From positions 1-21,585 of the forward strand of contig JAFGFV010000412.1 in NCBI GenBank assembly GCA_016930895.1: DNA of 21,585 nucleotides. The letters are read 5' to 3'. The DNA comes from Spirochaetales bacterium (GTDB taxonomy: Bacteria > Spirochaetota > Spirochaetia > SZUA-6 > DRHE01). The position numbers and the translations under genes were made by a program. Shown in pieces: positions 15,444-21,585 of the stretch; the stretch's first letter is position 1, and each line of letters begins with the position of its first letter. The notes under the pieces were generated by a model. It ran no database searches, was not told where the DNA came from, and worked only from the letters and a program-made list of their open reading frames with translations.

Positions 15444-15464
15444 CGCCCGCCTGCTCAGCGGGCG
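15444..15464 (-). terminator. GC hairpin with the NodB-like gene's stop codon in its loop
   Basis: A perfect 7-bp all-GC stem (CGCCCGC/GCGGGCG) encloses a 7-base loop (TGAGCAG on the minus strand) that contains the TGA stop at 15457-15455. No U-tract follows, so this is not a standard intrinsic terminator. It may slow or attenuate transcription between the NodB-like gene and fliS, or protect an mRNA end. Confidence 0.4.
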
Positions 15465-17737
15465 TGCTCGATCAGGGTCGTCACAGGCACGACCCGATAC
15501 CCCCTCTTGAGCAGGGCGTCGATCAGGAGGTCCACCTTCTGGAAGAGGTAGTCCTCCCGCCCGCCCTCCGGGATGCCGATCCGGATCGGCACGATCGAAC
15601 CCGGCTTCTTCTGCTCCATGACCCGCTCGACGATCTGCCCGGCGGACAGGTAGATGTCCTGGGCGGTGAGACTGGTCCGACGGGTCACCCAGTCCAGCGG
15701 ATCCACGTCCCGGCCCACGTACGCGTAGTTCATCTCCGCCGACGCCGCCACGATGTCGGAGTTGACGAAGTAGTACGGGGCATGCCACAGGAGCGAGAGC
15801 TCGCGTCCCGTGGCGGCGTAGTAGTCGTCCTCGTTGCGGGCCAGACCCCGCTTGATGAACTCCCTGTCCAGGCGGAAGCGGGAATCGGTCATGTTGAAGT
15901 ACACGTAGAACAGGGAGCCCACCTCGTGGCCCGCTTCGGCGATCTCCCGCACCGCGTCGGGGTGCCGGCGGATCACCTCGCCGTTGACGAAGAAGGTGGC
16001 ACGGATGTTGTATTCGCCGAGGACCGAGAGGATCTCCGCCAGACCCTCGATCGAGTCGATGGCGTTGAAGGCCAGGGCGACCTCCCGCCTCCGGATGCGG
16101 GCCCCGTGGGAGAAGACCTCGCTGTCCAGCGGCTCGTCGCGCTCGGGGAAGGGCTCGAACTCCGGCGCTCCCGCGGGCAGCAGCGGCCTGGTCCCGAAAC
16201 CCCTGGCGTCGCGAATCATGATCAGGTTGCGGTAGGGGTCCGACAGCGCCTCTTCCAGGTATACCCGCCGGGTCGGCGAGGCCGTGCGCTTGTCCCGGAG
16301 CCTGAGCTCGGCGACGGCCTCCCACCCGGGCTCGGCGAGCCCCCGCCGGTAGGAGCCCTCGCCCAGCTTCATCAGGACCGCGCTCTCGTCCTCCGAGAAG
16401 CTGTAGGCCCCGGCCTGGGACAGCCCGATCAGGACGGCCCGCCCGCTCTCGGGGTCCCAGCGCTCAATGAGTCGGCTGCCGGCGACTACCAGCCGGCCGT
16501 CCTCGCACCAGCGCACGTGCAGCGGGTCCTCATGCAAGCGGCTGTTGCCCGGCCTCCAGCTGAGCGGGTCGATCAGGGTCACCCGGTCCTCCAGGACGGC
16601 GGCGATGGTGCTGCCGTCGGGGGAAAGGACCAGATCGCGGGGCTGTTCGGGCATCTCCACGAAGGCGGTGGGACCTTCCTGGTCCCAGCCCTGCAAGCGG
16701 TAGACCGCCCGGCGGGGCCTGCCGTTCTGGATGCCCTCGGTCAGGACCGCCAGGGCCCCGCTGCGGGGCCAGACCACCCGCTTGACCGTGCGGCTCCGCG
16801 GCAGGTACAGGTACGGAAGCGCGTACCCCGTGCCGGTCGCGGAGAAGTCCTGGGCCCGGAGCGGGTACAGGAACAGGTTGCGTCCGCCCTTGTCCAGGAG
16901 GATGCGCTCTTCATTCGGTGCGACCCAGAAGCTGTCGAAGTTGGGATCGAAGGAAAAGGGGATCTTGCCCACCAGCTCCCCGATGGGGAGGTACCCGGCG
17001 TAGAGCGCCCGGGTAAAGAGCTCCCGGCTGACCATCCGGTACACCAGGGAGCCGGACAGGTAATACAGGACCCCCCCGTCGCTCCAGCGCACGTTCCGGA
17101 TCCTCCCCTCGCCCACGCGGCGGTACTCTTCGGCGAGGACGCGCCCGTCCGCGAGCTGGCGGATGGAGAAGTAGTAGAGGGTGCCCGCCCTGCTGTAGAC
17201 GAAGTAGTCGGACAGGGGCGACCAGGCGCAGGGCGGCTCTCCCAGGTCGATCTCCACTCCGCTGGCCACGACAGTCTCCCCCTTCTGGGCCAGGTCCATG
17301 AGGAGGAGATCCCCGAAGGCCGGCGTCCGGAGCTCGAAGCGCAGCACGTAGCGCCCGTCGGGGGATACCTGCAGGGGCGCCGGCGCCCCGTGGCCCACGC
17401 GCCCGTCCCGGACGAAGGAGGAGAGCATCTCCACCGGCTCCAGAGTCCCGGTCTGCGGGTCGCTGCGGAACACCCCGAAGCGGTTCTGCACCTGCACCCC
17501 CGCCTCTCCCGGCAGCACGACCACCTCCTCGGGGAACACGGTGAGCTGCGTGAGGGTCCCTTCCTCCAACCCGGCCAGGAACAGGGTGTCGTAGGCGCCG
17601 TAGCGGGGGCTGTCCGTCCCCGCCCGGAACAGCAGCCCGTCGGCGCTGCTCAAGTCGAGGCCTGCGAAGCCAACCTCGCCCGCGAGGCTCCCGGCGCAGA
17701 GAATCCCGGCAATCAGAAATACGGTCAGCCGTCTCAA
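15455..17737 (-). CDS. Exported beta-propeller protein with a degenerate NodB (polysaccharide deacetylase-like) C-terminus
   Basis: 760 residues. A signal peptide (MRRLTVFLIAGILCAGSLAG) precedes about 480 residues of propeller-like strands (SPDGRYVLRFE, SPDGSTIAAVLEDRVTLID). The C-terminal part (about 550-760) has the NodB fold: ATFFVNGEVIRRHPDAV, EAGHEVGS, and a VDPLDW strand. However, the TFDDGP motif is replaced by FNAID (557-561), the H..H motif by SLFYVYF (608-614), and the late His motif by GSIVPIRIG. Metal-dependent deacetylation is therefore unlikely; a carbohydrate-binding or structural role is possible. The start is TTG 17737, the only standard start after an in-frame TAG. It lies 44 bases downstream of the nudix stop, perhaps in one transcript. 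Confidence 0.75.
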   Translation of the reverse strand: MRRLTVFLIAGILCAGSLAGEVGFAGLDLSSADGLLFRAGTDSPRYGAYDTLFLAGLEEGTLTQLTVFPEEVVVLPGEAGVQVQNRFGVFRSDPQTGTLEPVEMLSSFVRDGRVGHGAPAPLQVSPDGRYVLRFELRTPAFGDLLLMDLAQKGETVVASGVEIDLGEPPCAWSPLSDYFVYSRAGTLYYFSIRQLADGRVLAEEYRRVGEGRIRNVRWSDGGVLYYLSGSLVYRMVSRELFTRALYAGYLPIGELVGKIPFSFDPNFDSFWVAPNEERILLDKGGRNLFLYPLRAQDFSATGTGYALPYLYLPRSRTVKRVVWPRSGALAVLTEGIQNGRPRRAVYRLQGWDQEGPTAFVEMPEQPRDLVLSPDGSTIAAVLEDRVTLIDPLSWRPGNSRLHEDPLHVRWCEDGRLVVAGSRLIERWDPESGRAVLIGLSQAGAYSFSEDESAVLMKLGEGSYRRGLAEPGWEAVAELRLRDKRTASPTRRVYLEEALSDPYRNLIMIRDARGFGTRPLLPAGAPEFEPFPERDEPLDSEVFSHGARIRRREVALAFNAIDSIEGLAEILSVLGEYNIRATFFVNGEVIRRHPDAVREIAEAGHEVGSLFYVYFNMTDSRFRLDREFIKRGLARNEDDYYAATGRELSLLWHAPYYFVNSDIVAASAEMNYAYVGRDVDPLDWVTRRTSLTAQDIYLSAGQIVERVMEQKKPGSIVPIRIGIPEGGREDYLFQKVDLLIDALLKRGYRVVPVTTLIEHAR

Positions 17738-17781
17738 GGTGGTGAGCGAATCTCCCTATGCTTGTATCTTCGGCATCCGGC

Positions 17782-18417
17782 TCACGGCTGTTCACCAAAA
17801 ATACCCGGGGACGAGCCGGGGCGCAGCAGCTCCAGCAGGTCCCGCAGGATCGAGGCCGTGAGCCCCCAGATCAGGTAGCGGTCCCAACCGAAAAAGTACA
17901 CCGGGCGCTCCTGCCTTCCGCCCCATCTGCCGCCGGGGAGTCTGAGCACCGGGAACTCCTCGCTCAGGGAGTACTCCTCGACGATGCGAGCCTGCCCGAA
18001 CTCGCGCTGCAGGAGCTCTTCGACGGGAACGCTGAACACCTCTTCCACTTCCGTCTCCTGAAGCACGACGGGGATGCCGTCCTCAAGCAGGCAGACGAAG
18101 GGGTGGACGAACTCGCCGCGACGCCGCTGATGGGTGGGCAGGCGCCCGAGGACCTCCACCCGGGCCGAAGGCACCCCCAGCTCCTCCTCGAGCTCCCGCA
18201 GCGCGGCCTCCAGCAGGGTCTCCTCCGGCTCGACCCTGCCCCCGGGGAAGCTTATCTCCCCGGGGCTGCGGCTCAGGTGCATGGGCCGCAGCTCGAACAG
18301 CACCTCCAGGCCCCGGGGGCCCATGCGCAGCGGTACCACCACGGCGGAGTGGCTCTCCGAGCCGTCGCCGCAAGGAAGGCTGCGTAGTCGCACCCGCAGC
18401 TGCTCCAGCAAATCCAC
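17782..18417 (-). CDS. Nudix hydrolase, CoA pyrophosphatase (NudL-like)
   Basis: 211 residues from GTG 18417. The Nudix box is complete: a Gly, five residues, Glu, seven residues, then RELEEELGV. Directly before it, LRPMHLSRSPGEISFPGG matches the extra UPF0035 motif found in Nudix enzymes that cleave CoA and its derivatives to 3',5'-ADP and phosphopantetheine. The C-terminal half (FFGWDRYLIWGLTASILRDLLELL) also fits NudL. The start is chosen from GGGAGGG seven bases before GTG 18417 and a promoter whose -10 overlaps the other candidate, ATG 18447. The family acts in CoA turnover, and coaE lies about 6 kb downstream on the same strand. It diverges from the GalE-like gene. Confidence 0.9.
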   Translation of the reverse strand: MDLLEQLRVRLRSLPCGDGSESHSAVVVPLRMGPRGLEVLFELRPMHLSRSPGEISFPGGRVEPEETLLEAALRELEEELGVPSARVEVLGRLPTHQRRRGEFVHPFVCLLEDGIPVVLQETEVEEVFSVPVEELLQREFGQARIVEEYSLSEEFPVLRLPGGRWGGRQERPVYFFGWDRYLIWGLTASILRDLLELLRPGSSPGIFGEQP

Positions 18418-18424
18418 GATCCTG

Positions 18425-18431
18425 CCCTCCC
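18425..18431 (-). promoter_or_regulatory. Ribosome site supporting GTG 18417 as nudix start
   Basis: GGGAGGG on the minus strand ends seven bases before GTG 18417. The alternative ATG 18447 has a G-rich run touching it with no spacer and lies inside the promoter. Confidence 0.6.
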
Positions 18432-18435
18432 GGCT

Positions 18436-18465
18436 ATCATGGTTCATCTCCCCCGGCGGGGTCAA
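18436..18465 (-). promoter_or_regulatory. Candidate promoter for the nudix gene
   Basis: On the minus strand TTGACC (18465-18460) and CATGAT (18441-18436) are 18 bases apart. A start near 18429 would retain the GGGAGGG ribosome site. The -10 is imperfect. Confidence 0.4.
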
Positions 18466-18489
18466 GGCGAAGCTCTGCTCGGGGCGTCC

Positions 18490-18519
18490 TTGACCTCCCG
18501 CCCCCGGGAGTGCTATCGT
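18490..18519 (+). promoter_or_regulatory. Promoter for the GalE-like gene; near-leaderless
   Basis: TTGACC (18490-18495) and TATCGT (18514-18519) are 18 bases apart. The predicted start near 18526 is about four bases before ATG 18530, and no ribosome site is seen. Confidence 0.5.
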
Positions 18520-18529
18520 GCTGCTGAGT

Positions 18530-19459
18530 ATGAAGGTCCTCGTCACGGGCGGGGCCGGGTTTATCGGCTCCCATGTGGTAGATGCTTACTTGGCTGCCGG
18601 CCACGAAGTCGTGGCCGTCGACAACTTGAGCACCGGAACCCCCAAGAATGTAGCCGAGGGGGCCCGCCTGGTTCTGATGGACATCGGGGCGGCGGAGTTC
18701 GAGACCCTCCTGCGCCTGGAGCGCCCTGAGGTCGTGAACCACCACGCCGCGCAGATCAGCGTCACCGCATCGACCCGGGACCCGGCCATGGACGCCCGGG
18801 TCAATGCCCTGGGGCTGCTGAACGTGCTGGGGGCCTGCATACGCACGTCCGTCAAGAAGTTCATCTTCGTGTCCACGGGGGGAGCGATCTACGGGGAGAC
18901 GCAAGAGCGTCCGACCCCGGAAGGCTTTCCCCCGCAACCCCTCTCCCCCTATGGCATTCACAAGCTGCTCGGAGAACACTACCTACGTTTCTTTTCCCAA
19001 CAGCATGGCCTCCAGTACACGGTTCTTCGCTATGCCAACGTGTACGGACCCCGACAGAACCCCCTGGGCGAGGCCGGGGTGGTGGCCATCTTCATCCATC
19101 AGCTGCTGCAGGGCCAGGCGCCCAAGATCTACGCATACCCCGAGGCCGGGCAAGAGGACGGCATGACCCGCGACTACGTCTACGTGGAGGACGTGGCCAG
19201 GGCCAGCGTGCTGGCCTTGGAACGGGGCGCCGGCGAGACCGTGAACATCGGCACCGGCCTGGAGACCACCACGGGGGCCCTCTACCGGGAAGTGGCCGCC
19301 TGTTTCCCGGATCCCCCGCAGCCCGAGTGGGCGGATGCCCGACCGGGCGACCTGCGGTTCAGCAGCCTGGATGTTCGCAAGGCGCAGGGCGTGCTGGGAT
19401 GGAAGGCCGCTGTCAGCCTGCACGAGGGAATCGAGAAAACCGTCGCGTATTTCGCGTGA
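18530..19459 (+). CDS. NAD-dependent sugar-nucleotide epimerase (UDP-glucose 4-epimerase-like)
   Basis: 309 residues. MKVLVTGGAGFIGSHVVDAY is the classic NAD-binding start. VDNLSTG, the HHAAQISVTASTRDP segment, the FVSTGGAIYGE serine strand and Y141-x3-K145 (YGIHK) are all typical of GalE/RfbB-type extended SDRs. RYANVYGPRQNPLGEAGVVAIFI and TRDYVYVEDVARA complete the pattern. It most likely interconverts UDP-hexoses for glycan or lipid synthesis; 4-epimerase and related activities cannot be separated by sequence. ATG 18530 is chosen over GTG 18518 because that codon overlaps the -10 box and family members begin at MKVLVTGG. The zinc-ribbon gene follows after 35 bases. Confidence 0.9.
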   Translation: MKVLVTGGAGFIGSHVVDAYLAAGHEVVAVDNLSTGTPKNVAEGARLVLMDIGAAEFETLLRLERPEVVNHHAAQISVTASTRDPAMDARVNALGLLNVLGACIRTSVKKFIFVSTGGAIYGETQERPTPEGFPPQPLSPYGIHKLLGEHYLRFFSQQHGLQYTVLRYANVYGPRQNPLGEAGVVAIFIHQLLQGQAPKIYAYPEAGQEDGMTRDYVYVEDVARASVLALERGAGETVNIGTGLETTTGALYREVAACFPDPPQPEWADARPGDLRFSSLDVRKAQGVLGWKAAVSLHEGIEKTVAYFA

Positions 19460-19465
19460 TACGCG
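19444..19465. other. Inverted repeat across the GalE-like stop codon
   Basis: A perfect 7-bp inverted repeat (CGCGTAT, 8-base loop, ATACGCG) spans the TGA at 19457-19459. No U-tract follows on the plus strand. It could be a weak attenuator, an mRNA-processing hairpin or an operator upstream of the zinc-ribbon/prs pair. Confidence 0.4.
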
Positions 19466-19494
19466 GTAGAGCGCGTGCCGAAAAAGGGGGGACT

Positions 19495-19710
19495 ATGCCT
19501 CGGGTTCTGGAAATGGAGTTGTACTGCCCTGACTGCGGCAGGACCGTGGACATCCCGGTGTGCCACGGAAGGCCCATGGAGTACGACGGCAGCGTATTCT
19601 TCTGCCCGACCTGCGGAAAGGAATGGAAGCCGGTGGGCTGCTGCCAGACCAGCATGCAGATCCGCCGCAAGGTTCGGGACATCCGCAAGGAGATCTTCAG
19701 AGCCCTATGA
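19495..19710 (+). CDS. Small zinc-ribbon protein, function unknown
   Basis: 71 residues. Two CPxCG knuckles (C11/C14 and C37/C40) form a standard zinc ribbon with about 22 residues between them. Extra C23-H24 and C49-C50 could bind metal or form disulfides. The C-terminus is a basic helix (MQIRRKVRDIRKEIFRAL) that might contact nucleic acid or a partner. I do not recognise the family. ATG 19495 has a G-run (AAGGGGGG) just upstream. The stop overlaps the start of the PRPP synthetase gene (ATGA at 19707-19710), so the two are probably made together, and a regulatory link to PRPP synthesis can be suggested but is not shown. Confidence 0.8.
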   Translation: MPRVLEMELYCPDCGRTVDIPVCHGRPMEYDGSVFFCPTCGKEWKPVGCCQTSMQIRRKVRDIRKEIFRAL

Positions 19711-21011
19711 TCTGTGCCATCCCCGAGCACATCGGCATCCTGGCCTGTCCCGGCGGCGCCGCCTTCGCCAACCGGACCATCGCCGACCTGGAGGACCTGG
19801 CGGGACGCAAGTTCCGGAAGAAGATCGAAATCCTGGCCGCGCGCTACGGCCTGAGCCAGGAGCAGGTCATCCGTCAGGTCAATCTGGACCTGGACCTGCG
19901 CCCGACCACCCTGGACCTGAACCAGCCGACGGACAAATTCCGTCCGGCCAGTTTCAGGATCCCGGCCTATTTTACCCGCTTCGCCAACGGGGAGTTCAAG
20001 ACCGAGATCCTGACCTCCATCCGCAACATGGACGTGTACGTCGTCCAGGACGTGGAGAATCACTACCCTCTGACGCTGAACCGCGGGGACAAGGAGCAGC
20101 ACGTGCTGTCGGTCAACGACCACGTGTTCTGCCTGCTGGTCACCATCGACGCGGCCCTCCACGCCGGCGCCAACAGCGTCACGGCGGTGCTGCCCACCTA
20201 CCCGTACTCCCGGCAACACAAGAAAAAGAGCCGAGAAGGGTTGACCGCCGCCCGCCTGGGGCAGTTCCTGGAGTTCGCCGGGGTCGACCGGATCATCACC
20301 CTGGATCTGCACTGCAAGGAGATCGAGAACAGCTTCAACCGCCTGCGCCTGGAGGACCTGCACGCCTCCTACCAGATCCTCAGGGTGCTGTCCACCGTGA
20401 TGGACCTCAGGGACCCGGACCTGACCATCGTCTCCCCGGATTCCGGGTCGATCGACCGCAACAAGTTCTACGCCTCCGCCCTGGGCAAGTCCCTCGGGCT
20501 GATCTACAAGGAGCGCGACTACTCCAAGGTCTCCAGGAGCGCCAAGGAGAGCAACATCACCAGCGTTCGCCTGCTGGGCTCCGTGGAGGGCAAGACCGTG
20601 TTCATCGCGGACGACATGCTCGGGACCGGCGGGACCCTGCTGCGGGGCATGGCCGCCCTTCGGGACATGGGGGCCAAACGGATCATCTGCGCGGTCAGCC
20701 TGCCGTTCTTCAGCGGCAACGCCATGGAGGTGTTCGACGAGGCCTACCGCAACGGGCTGTTCCACCGGATCATCGGCACCAACGCCGTGTACCACGACAA
20801 GAGCCTGCTCGAACGGGAATGGTACCTGAGCGCGGACATCACCTACCTGTTCGCCCGGAGCATCTACCGGCTGCACTCGGGCAGGAGCCTGTCGAGCCTG
20901 CTGGACAACCGCAAGATCATCCAGAACATGCTCGATCACCAGGACGAGCGCAACGGCCGCAAGCCCCGCAGCGCGGCCGCCGAAGGCGAGCAACCGCCGG
21001 ACGCCCCGTAG
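19707..21011 (+). CDS. prs: Ribose-phosphate pyrophosphokinase, long divergent form
   Basis: 434 residues against about 315 for the usual bacterial enzyme. It makes PRPP from ribose 5-phosphate and ATP for nucleotide, histidine and tryptophan synthesis. Family motifs are present but altered: FANGEFKTEI (usual F-DGE), YPYSRQHKK (usual YARQD-K), ITLDLHCKEIENSF, and the PRPP loop IADDMLGTGGT (D302/D303; usual DD--DTAGT). About 75 extra N-terminal residues precede the first motif, and a charged, Ala/Pro-rich tail follows. These changes suggest a separate Prs subclass, possibly with different regulation by ADP and phosphate. The ATG overlaps the zinc-ribbon stop, so an independent ribosome site is not needed. 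The gene converges with aroE. Confidence 0.85.
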   Translation: MICAIPEHIGILACPGGAAFANRTIADLEDLAGRKFRKKIEILAARYGLSQEQVIRQVNLDLDLRPTTLDLNQPTDKFRPASFRIPAYFTRFANGEFKTEILTSIRNMDVYVVQDVENHYPLTLNRGDKEQHVLSVNDHVFCLLVTIDAALHAGANSVTAVLPTYPYSRQHKKKSREGLTAARLGQFLEFAGVDRIITLDLHCKEIENSFNRLRLEDLHASYQILRVLSTVMDLRDPDLTIVSPDSGSIDRNKFYASALGKSLGLIYKERDYSKVSRSAKESNITSVRLLGSVEGKTVFIADDMLGTGGTLLRGMAALRDMGAKRIICAVSLPFFSGNAMEVFDEAYRNGLFHRIIGTNAVYHDKSLLEREWYLSADITYLFARSIYRLHSGRSLSSLLDNRKIIQNMLDHQDERNGRKPRSAAAEGEQPPDAP

Positions 21012-21035
21012 CGCGCGGCTGACGCCCCGTAGCGC
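21000..21035. repeat. 15-bp direct repeat at the prs stop
   Basis: GACGCCCCGTAGCGC occurs at 21000-21014 and again at 21021-21035, a 21-base period. The first copy contains the prs TAG stop (21009-21011); the second lies in the gap to aroE. It looks like a small local duplication. Confidence 0.8.
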
Positions 21036-21038
21036 TCC

Positions 21039-21585
21039 TCAGCCGTACAGCCCGGGAGGGTACTCCTGTCCCGTGTGCAGCCGGAACTGGGCCCTTGCCT
21101 GCGCCAGGAGCATCTGGAACCCGGGTATGATCGTGCATCCTGCCTTCCGGGCCCGGGCCGCCACCGGGGTGAGCTCGGGCTCGTACACCAGCTCGTACAG
21201 CGTCTCGTTTCCGCGGAAACGGTACCCCGCCAGGGGGTCGACACCCGCCTGGGCCCCCATCCCGGCCCCGGTGGCCTGCACGATCAGCTCGCCATACTCC
21301 TCGAGGCGCGCCAGGCCGGGAGCGTCCAGCCCCCCCCAGGCGCAGCCGAAGCGGGCGGCCAGGGCGGCGGCCCTTTCGGGCGTGCGGTTCAGCACCAGGG
21401 CCGGCACCCCGGCGGTGGTCAGGGCGTAGAGCACCGAGCGGGCGGCCCCGCCCGCGCCGATCACCGCAGCACGCCCGGGGCGCGACAGCAGCTGGGGGGC
21501 ACGGCTGCGCAACGGCGCGAGGAACCCCTCCACGTCGGTGTTGGTTCCGTACCATCCGGCGCGGCGCCCGCGGCGCTCGCGGCGC
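21039..21585 (-). CDS. aroE: Shikimate dehydrogenase, N-terminus beyond the right edge
   Basis: Reduces 3-dehydroshikimate to shikimate with NADPH in aromatic amino acid synthesis. The frame is open to the right edge, and the GTG at 21533 is internal. The residues before it read GTNTDVEGF, the family motif that carries the catalytic-site Asp. The NADP Rossmann motif VIGAGGAARSVLYAL and the NADP-phosphate motif NRTPERA follow. The C-terminal helix FQMLLAQARAQFRLHTGQ is typical. The ATGAGM stretch replaces the usual ATxxGM. About 182 residues are visible of a usual ~270. The upstream part could be a plain aroE start or a fusion to dehydroquinate dehydratase, which cannot be decided here. It converges with prs with a 27-base gap. 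Confidence 0.92.
   Translation of the reverse strand, partial: RRERRGRRAGWYGTNTDVEGFLAPLRSRAPQLLSRPGRAAVIGAGGAARSVLYALTTAGVPALVLNRTPERAAALAARFGCAWGGLDAPGLARLEEYGELIVQATGAGMGAQAGVDPLAGYRFRGNETLYELVYEPELTPVAARARKAGCTIIPGFQMLLAQARAQFRLHTGQEYPPGLYG

Noticed and set aside
15341..17878. Long plus-strand open frame (about 845 codons) opposite the NodB-like gene
   Set aside because: Shadow of the minus-strand gene. No recognisable domains, no ribosome site and biased composition.
18445..18447. ATG 18447 as nudix start
   Set aside because: It overlaps the promoter spacer, and its G-run has no spacing. GTG 18417 has a well-placed GGGAGGG. It remains possible and would add 10 residues.
21039..21533. 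aroE starting at GTG 21533 as a complete gene
   Set aside because: The frame is open to the edge and the codons just upstream encode the conserved GTNTD motif, so the gene is cut by the window rather than starting there.

Overview
This is a GC-rich, gene-dense bacterial chromosomal window with very short intergenic gaps. It has the look of a flagellated bacterium with cell-wall and shikimate metabolism. A spirochaete (Spirochaetales-like) is the best guess. The reasons are the flagellar chaperone FliS beside a FlgN-like protein, a long divergent PRPP synthetase, a TatT/RMDN-like TPR protein, and several large secreted or TPR proteins of unassigned function. The assignment is an inference from gene content and was not tested by any search. 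I saw no rRNA, tRNA, CRISPR array, insertion sequence or integrase.

Layout. At the left edge is the start of an AAA-ATPase-like gene (minus strand) with its own promoter. Next to it is a ~1080-residue minus-strand protein with a degenerate NTPase core and TPR-like repeats. Positions 3626-4135 (minus, nitroreductase) and 4210-6477 (plus, a secreted M28-like protein with about eight membrane segments) diverge from a compact promoter region. There, one palindromic -35 hexamer can serve both directions. dinB (DNA polymerase IV) follows on the plus strand and converges with a secreted TPR protein. After a 175-base divergent promoter region comes an extended-SDR epimerase/reductase on the plus strand. 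Its stop codon overlaps the stop codon of the gene coming the other way.

The core of the window is a tight minus-strand run, read from right to left: fliS, FlgN-like, polA, coaE, SPOR-domain protein, YuiD/DUF212 membrane protein (15384 down to 9792). Gaps range from a 4-base overlap to 24 bases. The run links flagellar assembly, DNA repair, CoA synthesis and division-site peptidoglycan binding. Upstream lie a secreted beta-propeller plus NodB-like protein that lacks the usual catalytic motifs, and a NudL-type CoA pyrophosphatase. CoA synthesis (coaE) and CoA turnover (nudix) therefore sit about 6 kb apart on the same strand.

On the plus strand, a GalE-like sugar-nucleotide epimerase is followed by a 71-residue zinc-ribbon protein. 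That protein is translationally coupled (ATGA overlap) to an unusual 434-residue PRPP synthetase. The window ends inside aroE (minus strand), which is cut at its N-terminus.

The most notable points are these. (1) Several well-spaced sigma70-type promoters put the predicted transcription start at or within a few bases of the start codon, which suggests leaderless or near-leaderless mRNAs. (2) coaE appears to start at an AUU codon that overlaps the polA stop. (3) Three large proteins look like pseudo-enzymes: NodB-like, M28-like and P-loop-like. (4) There is a zinc-ribbon/PRPP-synthetase pair. I did not find a clear novel defence or mobile system.
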